Below are positions 16,384 through 25,172 of a stretch of DNA of 56,619 nt, piece by piece. The DNA lies in contig NZ_VICD02000049.1 of assembly GCF_006546735.2 (NCBI RefSeq), positions 1 to 56,619 on the forward strand. The letters run 5' to 3'. Both the position numbers and the translations under genes were made by a program. The notes below the pieces were generated by a model. It was not told where the DNA came from, ran no database searches, and was given only the letters and a program-made list of their open reading frames with translations. This stretch comes from Marilutibacter maris. GTDB taxonomy: Bacteria; Pseudomonadota; Gammaproteobacteria; Xanthomonadales; Xanthomonadaceae. The first letter of the stretch is position 1. Each line of letters starts with the position of its first letter.

Positions 16384-17307
16384 ATGTCGCTGGTCAGACC
16401 CATCACCCCGCACCTGTGGTTCGATCGCCAGGCCCGCGAGGCCGCCGGGTTCTACTGCTCGGTATTCCCCGATTCGCGGCTCGAGTCGGTGGTGACGCTG
16501 CGCGATACGCCGTCCGGCGACTGCGACGTGGTGTCGTTCGAGCTGTGTGGACAGCCGTTCATGGCGATCAGCGCCGGCCCGCTGTTCCGGCTCAATCCCT
16601 CGGTCTCGTTCATCGTCAACTTCGACCCGGTCCGCGATCCACGGGCGCGCGAGCGCCTGGATGCGACCTGGGCCGCGTTGATCGAGGGCGGGCAGGCGCT
16701 GATGCCGCTGGACGCGTATCCGTTCAGCCCGCGCTACGGCTGGGTGCAGGACCGCTACGGCCTGTCCTGGCAGCTGATCCTGTCCGAACCCGCCGAGCAG
16801 GCGCCGCCGGCGATCATGCCGTCCTTGCTGTTCGTCGGCGAGGCCTGCGGCCAGGCCGAGGCGGCGGGCGCGTTCTATCGCTCGGTATTCGAGGATTCGC
16901 AGCCCGGGCGGCTGATCCGTTACCCGGACGGAATGGCGCCGGATCGCGAGGGTTCGGTGATGTTTTCCGACTTCCGGCTCGGCGAGACCTGGTTCGCGGC
17001 GATGGACAGTGCCCGCGAGCACGACTTCGGCTTCAACGAAGCAATCTCCTTCGTCGTGACCTGCCGCGACCAGCCCGAGCTCGACCGCTACTGGGCGCAG
17101 CTGTCCAGCGTCCCCGAGGCCGAGCAATGCGGCTGGTGCAAGGACCGGTTCGGGGTCTCCTGGCAGGTGACTCCGGCCGTGCTGGGTTCGATCATGGCCT
17201 CCGGCGACGAAGCCCGGATCGCGCGGGTGACCCGCGCCTTCCTCGACATGCACAAGCTGGATGTCGCGGCGATCGAGGCCGCGGCCGCCGAGGAGATCGC
17301 ATCGTGA
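16384..17307 (+). CDS. Tandem VOC-fold (PhnB / 3-demethylubiquinone methyltransferase-like) protein
   Basis: A 307-residue protein made of two VOC (glyoxalase/bleomycin-resistance) units. Unit one covers about residues 5-135 (ITPHLWFDRQAREAAGFYCS, RYGWVQDRYGLSWQLIL). Unit two covers about 140-285 (MPSLLFVGEACGQAEAAGAF, CGWCKDRFGVSWQVTP). The repeated KDRxGxSWQ-type motif is diagnostic of the family often misannotated as 3-demethylubiquinone-9 3-methyltransferase; true activity is generally unknown. It is the first gene of a coupled operon: its TGA stop overlaps the GTG of the next gene by 4 nt. A short hairpin lies upstream (arms 16261-16267 and 16284-16290). Confidence 0.87.
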   Translation: MSLVRPITPHLWFDRQAREAAGFYCSVFPDSRLESVVTLRDTPSGDCDVVSFELCGQPFMAISAGPLFRLNPSVSFIVNFDPVRDPRARERLDATWAALIEGGQALMPLDAYPFSPRYGWVQDRYGLSWQLILSEPAEQAPPAIMPSLLFVGEACGQAEAAGAFYRSVFEDSQPGRLIRYPDGMAPDREGSVMFSDFRLGETWFAAMDSAREHDFGFNEAISFVVTCRDQPELDRYWAQLSSVPEAEQCGWCKDRFGVSWQVTPAVLGSIMASGDEARIARVTRAFLDMHKLDVAAIEAAAAEEIAS

Positions 17308-17519
17308 GTGCCGACAAGCCGGTCAAGGGTCCCGCGTCCTATTTCCCCTCGATCGAGAAGACCTATGGCAAACCGATCCAGCACTGGCTGGACTTGCTCG
17401 ACGCGATGGGCGACATGCGGCACATGGACAAGGTCGCGGCGTTGAAGTCCCAGCATGGCCTGGGCCATGGTCACGCCAATGCTCTGGTCGCGTACCAGCG
17501 TGCGCGGAGTAGCGCGTGA
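17304..17519 (+). CDS. DUF4287-domain small protein
   Basis: A 71-residue soluble protein. ASYFPSIEKTYGKPIQHWLD at the N terminus and KVAALKSQHGLGHGHANALV near the C terminus match the DUF4287 pattern of a helical domain with conserved His and Gly residues. It starts with GTG at 17304, overlapping the previous stop by 4 nt, and its TGA overlaps the GTG of the amidohydrolase gene by 3 nt, so translation of all three is probably coupled. The function is unknown; VOC and DUF4287 genes can occur as neighbours, suggesting a shared role. Confidence 0.85.
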   Translation: MSADKPVKGPASYFPSIEKTYGKPIQHWLDLLDAMGDMRHMDKVAALKSQHGLGHGHANALVAYQRARSSA

Positions 17520-18850
17520 CGGCGGTCGTCGCGACCGTGCGGCGGATCATGCGCGGAGGGTGGGCGATACGGTCGGCTGCCCTCGGCGCGACGGTATTGA
17601 TGGCGGCGCTGGCCGGTGGTGCCCGGGCGGAGGCGCTGGCGATCGTCAACGCGCGTATCTACCCGGATCCGCAGGCGGCGGCGATCGACGCCGGCACCGT
17701 GCTGGTGCGCGACGGACGCATCGTCGAGGTCGGGACCTCGGTGACGCTGCCCGACGATGCGCGGGTGGTCGATGCCGACGGCGGCGTGGTTACCGCCGGC
17801 TTCTGGAACAGCCATGCGCACGTACTGCCGCTGCCGTTGCGCGAGGCGGACACGCGCAGTGCCGCAGAACTGGATTTCGCGCTGCGCCGGATGTTCACGG
17901 GAAAGGGATTCACGACGGTGTTCGACATCGCATCCTTCCCCTCGGGCAATGCCGCGGCCCTGCGTCGCCGGATCGAGGCCGGCGAGGTGACCGGACCGGC
18001 GTTGCTGACCGTCGATGCGCCGTTCTTTCCCGACGGCGGGACGCCGTCCTACGTGCAGGACCTGCTGGATGCGCTCCAGGTCCCCAGCGCGGAAGTCGCG
18101 ACCGCCGAGGCCGCGCGTGCGCGGGCGCGCGACCAGCTCGAACATGGCGCCGACGGCGTCAAGCTGTTCATCGGCGCGATCGTCGACGATGGCAAGGGCG
18201 TGGTGGTGATGGATGCGACGATCGCGAAGGCGGTCGTGGACGAGGCCCACCGCAGACACAAGCCGGTGTTTGCGCACCCGACCACGCTGGCGGGCGTGGA
18301 GGTCGCACTGGAGGCGGGCGTCGACGTGCTCGCGCACACCACACCGACGGGCGGGCTGTGGAGCGACGCGCTGGCGAAGCGGCTGGTCGAGGCGGACATC
18401 GCGCTGACGCCGACCCTGGCGCTGTTCGAGATCGAAGTGCGCAAGGAACAGGCGCCTGAGTCGGTGGTCGCGCAGGTGGTGTCCGTCGCCCGGCAGCAGT
18501 TGCGCGCCTTTCACCAGGCCGGCGGACAGGTGCTGTTCGGCACCGACGTGGGTTACGTGGACCTGTTCGAGACGCGTCGCGAGTTCGAGCTGATGGCCGA
18601 TGCGGGCATGGACTGGCGCGCTATCCTCGCCAGCCTGACCACGACGCCGGCGCGACGCTTCGGCCAGGGCGATCGCAAGGGGCGGGTGCGGGCCGGGATG
18701 GATGCCGACCTGGTCGTGCTCGCCAGCGATCCGGCCGATGATCCCACGGCATTCGCCGACGTCCGCCACACCGTCCGCGGCGGCACCCTGATCCACTCGG
18801 CGCGGACGGCGGCGGCGCCGTCTTCACGGCCCGGAGTCGCCGGCCCCTAG
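17516..18850 (+). CDS. Exported amidohydrolase-family protein
   Basis: A 444-residue protein of the urease/dihydroorotase-type amidohydrolase fold. It has an N-terminal signal-like helix (SAALGATVLMAALAGG, about residues 20-38, if started at GTG 17516; ATG 17549 is an alternative). Metal-binding elements are visible: HxH at His100/His102 in GFWNSHAHVLPL, the lysine of ADGVKLFIGAI as a possible carboxylated bridge, histidines in PVFAHPTT and DVLAHTTP, and the Asp of FGTDVGYVDL. The C-terminal strand RVRAGMDADLVVLASDP completes the composite beta domain. Substrates in this group include imidazolones, dipeptides and cyclic amides. It is the third gene of the coupled operon; a strong hairpin follows about 110 nt downstream. 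Confidence 0.85.
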   Translation: MTAVVATVRRIMRGGWAIRSAALGATVLMAALAGGARAEALAIVNARIYPDPQAAAIDAGTVLVRDGRIVEVGTSVTLPDDARVVDADGGVVTAGFWNSHAHVLPLPLREADTRSAAELDFALRRMFTGKGFTTVFDIASFPSGNAAALRRRIEAGEVTGPALLTVDAPFFPDGGTPSYVQDLLDALQVPSAEVATAEAARARARDQLEHGADGVKLFIGAIVDDGKGVVVMDATIAKAVVDEAHRRHKPVFAHPTTLAGVEVALEAGVDVLAHTTPTGGLWSDALAKRLVEADIALTPTLALFEIEVRKEQAPESVVAQVVSVARQQLRAFHQAGGQVLFGTDVGYVDLFETRREFELMADAGMDWRAILASLTTTPARRFGQGDRKGRVRAGMDADLVVLASDPADDPTAFADVRHTVRGGTLIHSARTAAAPSSRPGVAGP

Positions 18851-18960
18851 TTGCGGCGACATGGCGCCATCGGAGCACGCCGTCGCAGCGAGCGTTCCCG
18901 CGGCCGTGCCGACGGCGCAATGGTGGGCTCGCGGGGGCGGCCGAATGCACGGGCCCAGTA

Positions 18961-18994
18961 CACGGAAATCGCGCGGATCGGCGCGATTTTCGTG
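18961..18994 (+). terminator. Hairpin with A/T flanks, probable terminator of the amidohydrolase operon
   Basis: Arms CACGGAAATCGCGC (18961-18974) and GCGCGATTTTCGTG (18981-18994) pair at 13 of 14 positions, with one G-T wobble, around a 6-nt loop. The GC core is followed by TTTT within the right arm, giving terminator-like polarity. A second, shorter hairpin with a TTTT tail lies at 19040-19056 (CCGCG TGG CGCGG). The rest of 18851-19158 is AT-richer and probably holds the promoter of the next gene. Confidence 0.6.
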
Positions 18995-19158
18995 CATTTC
19001 GAGTTGAATGATCCGATCGTCGATAATTTGTCGATAGCCCCGCGTGGCGCGGTTTTCCGCTGAAATCATGGGGTTTTTCGCATGCGTTGATTTTGCAGAG
19101 TCGGTTTTTAGGCGTTAACCTGTATCGCTTGTCCGCATTTCCGGAGAGCGAGAAGCCT

Positions 19159-20250
19159 GTGATTTTCCGTGGTTTTTTAAGCATCTGCAGTACCGTTTTG
19201 TTGTTGTCGACGTTTGCCGCAAAAGCGCAGGAAAGCGATCGCGAACTCGATCTCGGAGGCGCGGTGCGCTTCAACTACGGATGGCTCGATTACGGCGACA
19301 ATCCGGGCGCCGATCTGGAGTTGGTCCGCATCGACGCCAAGGGCAACGCAGGCCCGGCCTTCTTCTCTCTGCAGTACCGCTGGTATGACGGCTTCCACGC
19401 CGTGCACCATGCCTGGGCGGGCTGGAAAATCGACGAGTCCTCCGATATCCGCGCCGGTATCCAGCAGGTGCCGTTCGGCCTGCTGCCCTATGCCTCGAAC
19501 AGTTTCTGGTTCGGCTCCGGCTACTACCTCGGTATCGAGGACGACTACGACCTCGGTGTGGTGTGGCGGCGCGACGACGGCGCGCACCGTTTCCACGTCG
19601 GCGCGTTTTCCGGCGACGAGTACGGCACAGGCGCGCGCTACGATCGCTATTCGTTCGACGTGGCGACCACCGAGGATCTTCCGTATCGCGAGCGCGAGCG
19701 CCTGAATCTGCGCTACGAGAACGTGCGCGACTGGAACGACGGCGAGCTCGCGCTGGGCGCGTCGCTGTTCACGGGCCGGGTCGAGAATCGCATCGAAGGC
19801 GAGAAGTACGGTCACGACGGCGCCGCGCTGCACGCGCAGTGGAAGCGCGGCCAGCTGACCATGCAGGCGCAGTGGGCGCGCTACCGCTACCGCATCGACG
19901 AATCGCGCATCGCGATGTCGGCGTTCGACTTTCCGTTCGAGATCGCGGCCGAGGCCGACGTGCCGACCTTCAACGTCGCCTATGCGCTGCCGCAGACCGG
20001 TTGGTTCGACGGCATCACCTGCTACAACAACCTGAGCATGACCAGCCCGGTCGACGACGATGCGGGTCTGCGCGAGTCGTGGCAGAACGTCACCGGCTGC
20101 AGTTTCGCCAAGGGCAAGATGTTCACCTACGTGGACTGGATCGCCGGCAAGAACATGTGGTTCGTGGGCGGCTCGGGCATCGGCGTCGACGAGCCCGGAT
20201 CCAACCGCTGGCGTTCGCGTCTGAACGTCAACGTCGGTTTCTATTTCTGA
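19159..20250 (+). CDS. Outer-membrane beta-barrel (porin-like) protein
   Basis: A 363-residue protein starting with GTG at 19159, preceded by GGAGA. The signal peptide is MIFRGFLSICSTVLLLSTF with cleavage near AAKAQ. The mature chain shows alternating aromatic/polar strands (AVRFNYGWLDYGDNPGADLE, FFSLQYRWYDGFHAVHHAWA, IRAGIQQVPFGLLPYASNSF) and ends in NVNVGFYF, the terminal-Phe signal for BAM insertion. I infer a barrel of about 16 strands. Two cysteines (ITCYNN, TGCSFA) may form a disulfide. It lies 103 nt upstream of a BCCT transporter on the same strand; the pair may form an outer/inner membrane uptake route for a quaternary amine. A phosphate-selective porin relative is an alternative. 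Confidence 0.75.
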   Translation: MIFRGFLSICSTVLLLSTFAAKAQESDRELDLGGAVRFNYGWLDYGDNPGADLELVRIDAKGNAGPAFFSLQYRWYDGFHAVHHAWAGWKIDESSDIRAGIQQVPFGLLPYASNSFWFGSGYYLGIEDDYDLGVVWRRDDGAHRFHVGAFSGDEYGTGARYDRYSFDVATTEDLPYRERERLNLRYENVRDWNDGELALGASLFTGRVENRIEGEKYGHDGAALHAQWKRGQLTMQAQWARYRYRIDESRIAMSAFDFPFEIAAEADVPTFNVAYALPQTGWFDGITCYNNLSMTSPVDDDAGLRESWQNVTGCSFAKGKMFTYVDWIAGKNMWFVGGSGIGVDEPGSNRWRSRLNVNVGFYF

Positions 20251-20353
20251 GTTTTCCAATCGACATTGGAGAGACCCCGGCGCCGCGATCGCGGCGCGAC
20301 GACATGAGCCGGCAGCGTCCGGCCGATACAGGCATCAGCGAGGAGTACGCGTC

Positions 20354-21949
20354 TTGAACGTCCAGCGACAGATCGAAAAGCTCGAAGAGGTATACGAGAC
20401 CGATTACGAGGTAGGCCAGGACAACATCAAGGCATTCGGCCTGGACCTGCACAATCCGGTGTTCATCATCAGCGCGGTGCTGATCGTGCTGTTCGTGGTG
20501 GTCTCGCTGGCGATGCCGGAGAAGGCCGGTGAAGTGCTGCTGGCGACCCGCACCTGGATCCAGAACACCTTCGACTGGGTGTTCCTGACCGCCGGCAACG
20601 TGTTCGTGTTGTTCTGCCTGGCGGTGATCGTGCTGCCGGTCGGCAAGATCCGGATCGGCGGCGACGATGCCAGGCCCGAGTTCTCGCGGCCGTCCTGGTT
20701 CGCGATGCTGTTCGCGGCGGGCATGGGCATCGGCCTGATGTTCTGGAGCGTGGCCGAGCCGGTGGGCTACTTCACCGAATGGTTCGGTTCTCCGCTGGAC
20801 ATCGCCGGCGGTACCGAGACCTCGCGGCGGGCCGCGCTGGGCGCGACCATGTACCACTGGGGCCTGCATCCGTGGGCGATCTACGGCGTGGTCGCGTTGT
20901 CGCTGGCCTTCTTCGCCTTCAACAAGGGCCTGCCGCTGACGATCCGTTCGACCTTCTACCCGATCTTCGGCGACCGGGTCTGGGGACCGCTCGGCCATGT
21001 GATCGACGTGCTCGCGGTGCTGGCGACGCTGTTCGGCCTGGCGACCTCGCTGGGGCTGGGCGCGAAGCAGGCCGCCGGCGGCATCGAGTTCCTGTTCGGG
21101 ATCTCCGGCGGGCTGGCGCTGCAGATCGGAATCATCGCCGCGGTCACCACGATCGCGACGATCTCGGTGATCCGCGGCATCGACGGCGGCGTCAAGCTGC
21201 TGAGCAACATCAACATGCTGGCGGCGGCCGCGCTGCTGCTGTTCGTGATCATCGCCGGCTCGCTGATGGCCTTCGTCGGCAATGTCGGCACCACGATCGC
21301 CTCGTACGCGGAGTACATCCTGCCGCTGAGCAACCCGGTCGGCCGCGAGGACGAGGGCTTCTACCACGGTTGGACGGTGTTCTACTGGGCCTGGTGGATC
21401 TCGTGGTCGCCGTTCGTGGGCATGTTCATCGCCCGGGTGTCCAAGGGCCGCACGGTGCGCGAGTTCATGACCGCGGTGCTGCTGGTACCGATGCTGCTGA
21501 CCATCGTGTGGATGAGCGCGTTCGGCGGCAGCGGACTGGACCAGTCGATGGCCGGGATCGGCGAGCTGGCCGAGGGCATCGGCGACTCCTCGCTGGCCCT
21601 GTTCCAGATGCTGCAGCACCTGCCGTGGACCTCGATCACCTCGGCATTGGCGATCGCCCTGGTCCTGCTATTCTTCATCACCTCGTCCGATTCGGGCTCG
21701 CTGGTGATCGACAGCATCACCTCCGGCGGCATGGTCGACGCGCCGGTCGCGCAGCGGATCTTCTGGGCGGTGACCGAAGGCGTGATCGCCGCGGTGCTGC
21801 TGGCGATCGGCGGCAAGGCGGCGCTGGACGCGCTGCAGGCCGGCGCGGTCAGCCTGGGCCTGCCGTTCACCTTCGTGCTGCTGCTGATGTGCGTCAGCCT
21901 CGCCAAGGGCCTGCACCACGAGCAGAAGCTGAACCGGCTCGCGGGCTAG
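20354..21949 (+). CDS. BCCT-family transporter (betaine/choline/carnitine)
   Basis: A 531-residue inner-membrane transporter with about 12 helices, starting at TTG 20354 with AGGAG 8 nt upstream. Family signatures: AAGMGIGLMFWSVAEPVGYF, MYHWGLHPWAIYGVVALSLA, and the hallmark segment TVFYWAWWISWSPFVGMFIA followed by RVSKGRTVREF. The Trp/aromatic cluster in that segment forms the quaternary-amine box. The family imports glycine betaine, choline, carnitine or related solutes with Na+ or H+. The substrate is not decidable here. The N-terminal 30 residues are acidic and may sense or interact. No choline-oxidation genes are adjacent, which slightly favours osmolyte uptake. A strong hairpin follows the stop. 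Confidence 0.92.
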   Translation: MNVQRQIEKLEEVYETDYEVGQDNIKAFGLDLHNPVFIISAVLIVLFVVVSLAMPEKAGEVLLATRTWIQNTFDWVFLTAGNVFVLFCLAVIVLPVGKIRIGGDDARPEFSRPSWFAMLFAAGMGIGLMFWSVAEPVGYFTEWFGSPLDIAGGTETSRRAALGATMYHWGLHPWAIYGVVALSLAFFAFNKGLPLTIRSTFYPIFGDRVWGPLGHVIDVLAVLATLFGLATSLGLGAKQAAGGIEFLFGISGGLALQIGIIAAVTTIATISVIRGIDGGVKLLSNINMLAAAALLLFVIIAGSLMAFVGNVGTTIASYAEYILPLSNPVGREDEGFYHGWTVFYWAWWISWSPFVGMFIARVSKGRTVREFMTAVLLVPMLLTIVWMSAFGGSGLDQSMAGIGELAEGIGDSSLALFQMLQHLPWTSITSALAIALVLLFFITSSDSGSLVIDSITSGGMVDAPVAQRIFWAVTEGVIAAVLLAIGGKAALDALQAGAVSLGLPFTFVLLLMCVSLAKGLHHEQKLNRLAG

Positions 21950-21977
21950 CTGTACGCAGCCAGCGACCGGCAGGCGT

Positions 21978-22000
21978 CCGGTGCCCGTGACGGGCACCGG
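21978..22000. terminator. Hairpin downstream of the BCCT gene
   Basis: Perfect 10-bp stem CCGGTGCCCG / CGGGCACCGG with a TGA loop, 28 nt after the BCCT stop. No T-run follows, so efficiency is uncertain, but placement fits a transcript end before the yceI-like gene. Confidence 0.5.
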
Positions 22001-22097
22001 GCAGCGGATACCGGCGGCTGTCGATCCGGTCGGTGCCGGTTCGTCGTAGGGGCAGGAGGGCAGGCAACCGCCGGCCCGTCGACCTCGGAGAGCCGTC

Positions 22098-22733
22098 ATG
22101 AATACCCGTCGCCATCTTTCCACGCCGCTGGCCCGCACGCTGCCGGCCGGCGCGCTGCTGGCCGGCGCGCTTCTGACCGGTGCGTTCGCCGTCACGGCGT
22201 CGTTCCCGGCCGCCGCCGATCCGGCGGTCTACGAAATCGAACCCGATCACACCTATCCCAGCTTCGAGGCCGACCACATGGGAGTCTCGGTCTGGCGCGG
22301 CAAGTTCAATCGCAGCACCGGCGAGGTGACCCTGGACAAGCAGGCGGGCAGTGGCTCGCTGAGGGTCGAGATCGACATCTCCAGTATCGACTTCGGCCAT
22401 GACGTGCTCAACGGCGAGATGGTCGGTGCGGAATACTTCGATGCCGCCGCTTATCCGACCGCGATCTACAGCGGCAGTCTGGCGGGCTTCGCCGACGGCG
22501 TGCCGACCCGGGTCGACGGCGAACTGACCCTGCGCGGCGTCACCCGTCCGGTGACGCTGGAGATCAAGTCCTTCAAGTGCATGCCGCATCCGATGTTCAA
22601 GCGCGACTGGTGCGGCGCCGACGCCTACGCCACGATCGATCGCGCGGCATTCGGGATCGACGCCGGCAAGGACTGGGGCTTCGACATGGACGTGACGCTG
22701 CGGATCCAGGTCGAAGCGATCCGCAAGGAGTAG
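22098..22733 (+). CDS. YceI-family periplasmic lipocalin-like protein
   Basis: A 211-residue exported protein. A long signal peptide (through about residue 40, ending near FPAAADPA) is followed by the YceI beta-barrel: VYEIEPDHTYPSFEADHMGV, LRVEIDISSIDFGHDVLNGE, YFDAAAYPTAIYSG, GELTLRGVTRPVTLEIKSFK and AFGIDAGKDWGFDMDV. YceI proteins bind polyisoprenoid or long aliphatic ligands, as in the Thermus TT1927b structure, and are often linked to stress or quinone metabolism. Here no cytochrome b561 gene accompanies it. The ATG at 22098 has GGAGAG upstream. Monocistronic. Confidence 0.92.
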   Translation: MNTRRHLSTPLARTLPAGALLAGALLTGAFAVTASFPAAADPAVYEIEPDHTYPSFEADHMGVSVWRGKFNRSTGEVTLDKQAGSGSLRVEIDISSIDFGHDVLNGEMVGAEYFDAAAYPTAIYSGSLAGFADGVPTRVDGELTLRGVTRPVTLEIKSFKCMPHPMFKRDWCGADAYATIDRAAFGIDAGKDWGFDMDVTLRIQVEAIRKE

Positions 22734-22894
22734 AGGAAGAAGCCGACCGCCACGGAGGTTGCGTGGCGGCCGCGGCGGGTCGGGGCGGGGTGAGAAGCAG
22801 CGCATCCGCCCCACGGATGCGACAGTTGCGGGCGGCCCAGCCGTCGGCCGCGGCGCGGGGCGCGGGGCGCGGAAGTCGATCCGCATTGGGCGTT

Positions 22895-22913
22895 GATGAT
22901 GAGAATGCTTCTT
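22895..22913. promoter_or_regulatory. Fur-box-like 19-mer 1
   Basis: This 19-mer agrees with the classical Fur consensus (GATAATGATAATCATTATC) at 13 of 19 positions by direct comparison. It sits about 90 nt upstream of the TonB-dependent receptor start, in a locally AT-rich block within GC-rich DNA, which strengthens the assignment to iron control. Confidence 0.55.
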
Positions 22914-22923
22914 GATTACAATT

Positions 22924-22942
22924 GATAAATATTCTCATTAGC
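22924..22942. promoter_or_regulatory. Fur-box-like 19-mer 2
   Basis: This 19-mer matches the Fur consensus at 14 of 19 positions. Together with box 1 it is framed by TGAGAAT (22900-22906) and ATTCTCA (22931-22937). Two adjacent sites upstream of a siderophore receptor operon are typical of tight Fur repression. Confidence 0.65.
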
Positions 22943-23002
22943 GGCTCGTGGCAGGCCATTCCCGGCTTGCGGCCGCCGCACTCGCTCCAGGAACGCCCCC
23001 CG

Positions 23003-25168
23003 ATGACCGCCTCCGCTTCGCCCCCGAATCCCTCCATCGCCTTCTCGCGCGTCGGTGCTCGCCGACTGCTGTCGCTGTGCGTTGCCGCGGCGCTGTGGTC
23101 GCCGCTCGCGTCGGCGGGAGGTGGCGGTCACAGCGCCGACGCGACCGACCTGGACACGGTGAGGGTGACCGGGCAACGGCTGGACCGCTATGGCATCGAT
23201 CAGAGCTCGACCGCCACCCGACTGGCGTTGACCCCACGGGAGACGCCGCAGTCGGTCAGCGCGGTCAGCCGCGAGCAGATGGACGACTTCGGCCTGACCC
23301 GCATCAACGACGTGCTCGGCGCCACCACCGGCGTCACCGTCGAGTCGGTCGAGACCAGCCGCACCTACTACACCTCGCGCGGGTTCGACGTCACCAATTT
23401 CCAGCGCGACGGGCTGGGTCTGCCATTGCCATACGGGATCCAGGACGGCGATCTGGACACCGCGCTCTACGAGCGCATCGAGGTGCTGCGCGGCGCCAAC
23501 GGGCTGATGTCCTCGACCGGCAATCCGTCGGCGACGGTGAACTTCGTGCGCAAGCGTCCCACCGCCGACCTGCGCGGCCAAGCGCAACTCACCATCGGCA
23601 GCTGGGACCGGCGGCGCATCGACATCGACGTCTCCGGGCCGCTGGCCGCCGATGGCGGCGTGCGCGGTCGCGCGGTGGCGGCCTGGGAGGAGGGCGACAG
23701 TCACCTGGACCGCTACTCGCTGGAGAAGCAGGTCTATTACGGGGTCGTCGAAGCCGACCTCGGCGCGGCCACGACCCTGGCCGCCGGCGCCTCCTACCAG
23801 CGCAACAATCCCAACAGCCCGCTGTGGGGCGCGTTGCCGCTGTACTACAGCGACGGCAGCCCGACCGACTACGACGTCTCCACCAGCACCGCCTCGGACT
23901 GGTCGTTCTGGGACCAGGAGGACACCCGCGCCTTCGTCGAGCTGGACCAGGCGATCGGTGGCTGGAACCTGCGCGCCTCGCTCAATTACCAGAACACCCG
24001 CAGCGACACCGAACTGTTCTATGTCTACGGCACGCCGGACCGCGATACCGGTCTGGGCCTGTTCTCGTACCCGTCCGACTACGATGGCGAGTTCAGCGCG
24101 CTGCATGCGGATGTCTATGCGACCGGGCCGATCGTGCTGGGCGGTCGCGAGCACGAGGTGGTGATCGGCGGCAACTGGGCCGATGGCGAGAACCAGGAGG
24201 TCTCCTGGTACAGCACCGACATCGGCACGCCGCTGCCGCCGCTGCAGGACTGGGACGGGCGTTATCCCAAGCCTGCGTTCGACGCCTATTCCGACGGTTC
24301 GCGGTTCGACTACCGCCGCGACAGCCTCTACGCGACCGTGCGCTGGAACCTGGCCGACGGCTTCAAGCTGATCACCGGCGTCAATCGCGCCCGTGCCCGG
24401 ACCCGCGGCCACAGTTATGGCGAGGCGACCACGGTCGATGAGACCCGCACCACCCCCTTCGCCGGCGCGGTCTGGGACCTGGGCGAGCACTACTCGGCCT
24501 ATGCCAGCTACGGCGAGATCTTCAACCAGCAGGCCGAGGTCGACGAGAACAACCGCCTGCTCGGCGCCCTGACCGGCAGCAACCGCGAGATCGGGCTGAA
24601 GGGCGAGTGGTTCGACGGCGGGCTCAACGCTTCGCTGGCGGTGTTCCGCACGCGCCAGGACAATCTCGCCGAATCGGCCGGCTTCAACACCGACACCGGG
24701 CAGACCTACTACCGCGGCATCGATGCCGAATCTCAGGGCTTCGAGATCGACGTCGCCGGACGCATCGGCGACCACTGGCAACTGGCCGGTGGCTTCACCC
24801 GCCTGCAGATCGACGACGCCGACGGCCGCGCCGCGCGCACCTACGTGCCGCGTGAGCTGCTGCGCCTGTCGGCGACCTGGCAGGTGCCGCAGGTGCAGGG
24901 CCTGCGCGTCGGCGCGCGGGTGAACTGGCAGGGCGACATCCATCGCGACACCGCGATCGTCGGCGCCGACGGCCGGCCTGCGCGGATCCGCCAGGATGCC
25001 TACGCGCTGCTGGGCCTGATGGCGCGCTACGACTTCGCCCGTCGCTGGAGCGCGACCCTGAACCTGGACAACGTCAGCGACGAGAAGTACATCCCCAGCC
25101 TGTACTGGGAGCAGGGCTACTACGGCGCGCCGCGGCACGCATCGCTGACGATCGGCTATCGGTTCTGA
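23003..25168 (+). CDS. TonB-dependent siderophore receptor
   Basis: A 721-residue outer-membrane receptor. The signal peptide covers about residues 1-40. A TonB-box-like stretch is in DLDTVRVTGQRL, followed by the plug domain (TPRETPQSVSAVSREQMDDF, INDVLGATTGVTVES, YTSRGFDVTNFQRDGLGLP, YERIEVLRGANGLMSSTGNP) typical of ferric hydroxamate/catecholate receptors of the FhuE/FoxA group. The 22-strand barrel ends HASLTIGYRF with the C-terminal Phe. ATG 23003 was chosen because it starts the signal peptide. The gene is preceded by Fur-like boxes and followed 4 nt later by the DUF3649 gene. The ligand is probably a xenosiderophore, since no siderophore biosynthesis genes are visible in the window. 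Confidence 0.93.
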   Translation: MTASASPPNPSIAFSRVGARRLLSLCVAAALWSPLASAGGGGHSADATDLDTVRVTGQRLDRYGIDQSSTATRLALTPRETPQSVSAVSREQMDDFGLTRINDVLGATTGVTVESVETSRTYYTSRGFDVTNFQRDGLGLPLPYGIQDGDLDTALYERIEVLRGANGLMSSTGNPSATVNFVRKRPTADLRGQAQLTIGSWDRRRIDIDVSGPLAADGGVRGRAVAAWEEGDSHLDRYSLEKQVYYGVVEADLGAATTLAAGASYQRNNPNSPLWGALPLYYSDGSPTDYDVSTSTASDWSFWDQEDTRAFVELDQAIGGWNLRASLNYQNTRSDTELFYVYGTPDRDTGLGLFSYPSDYDGEFSALHADVYATGPIVLGGREHEVVIGGNWADGENQEVSWYSTDIGTPLPPLQDWDGRYPKPAFDAYSDGSRFDYRRDSLYATVRWNLADGFKLITGVNRARARTRGHSYGEATTVDETRTTPFAGAVWDLGEHYSAYASYGEIFNQQAEVDENNRLLGALTGSNREIGLKGEWFDGGLNASLAVFRTRQDNLAESAGFNTDTGQTYYRGIDAESQGFEIDVAGRIGDHWQLAGGFTRLQIDDADGRAARTYVPRELLRLSATWQVPQVQGLRVGARVNWQGDIHRDTAIVGADGRPARIRQDAYALLGLMARYDFARRWSATLNLDNVSDEKYIPSLYWEQGYYGAPRHASLTIGYRF

Positions 25169-25172
25169 GCGG

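Noticed and set aside
19040-19056. A second intrinsic terminator (CCGCG TGG CGCGG TTTT)
   Set aside because: The stem is only 5 bp with a triloop; the upstream hairpin at 18961-18994 is a better candidate.
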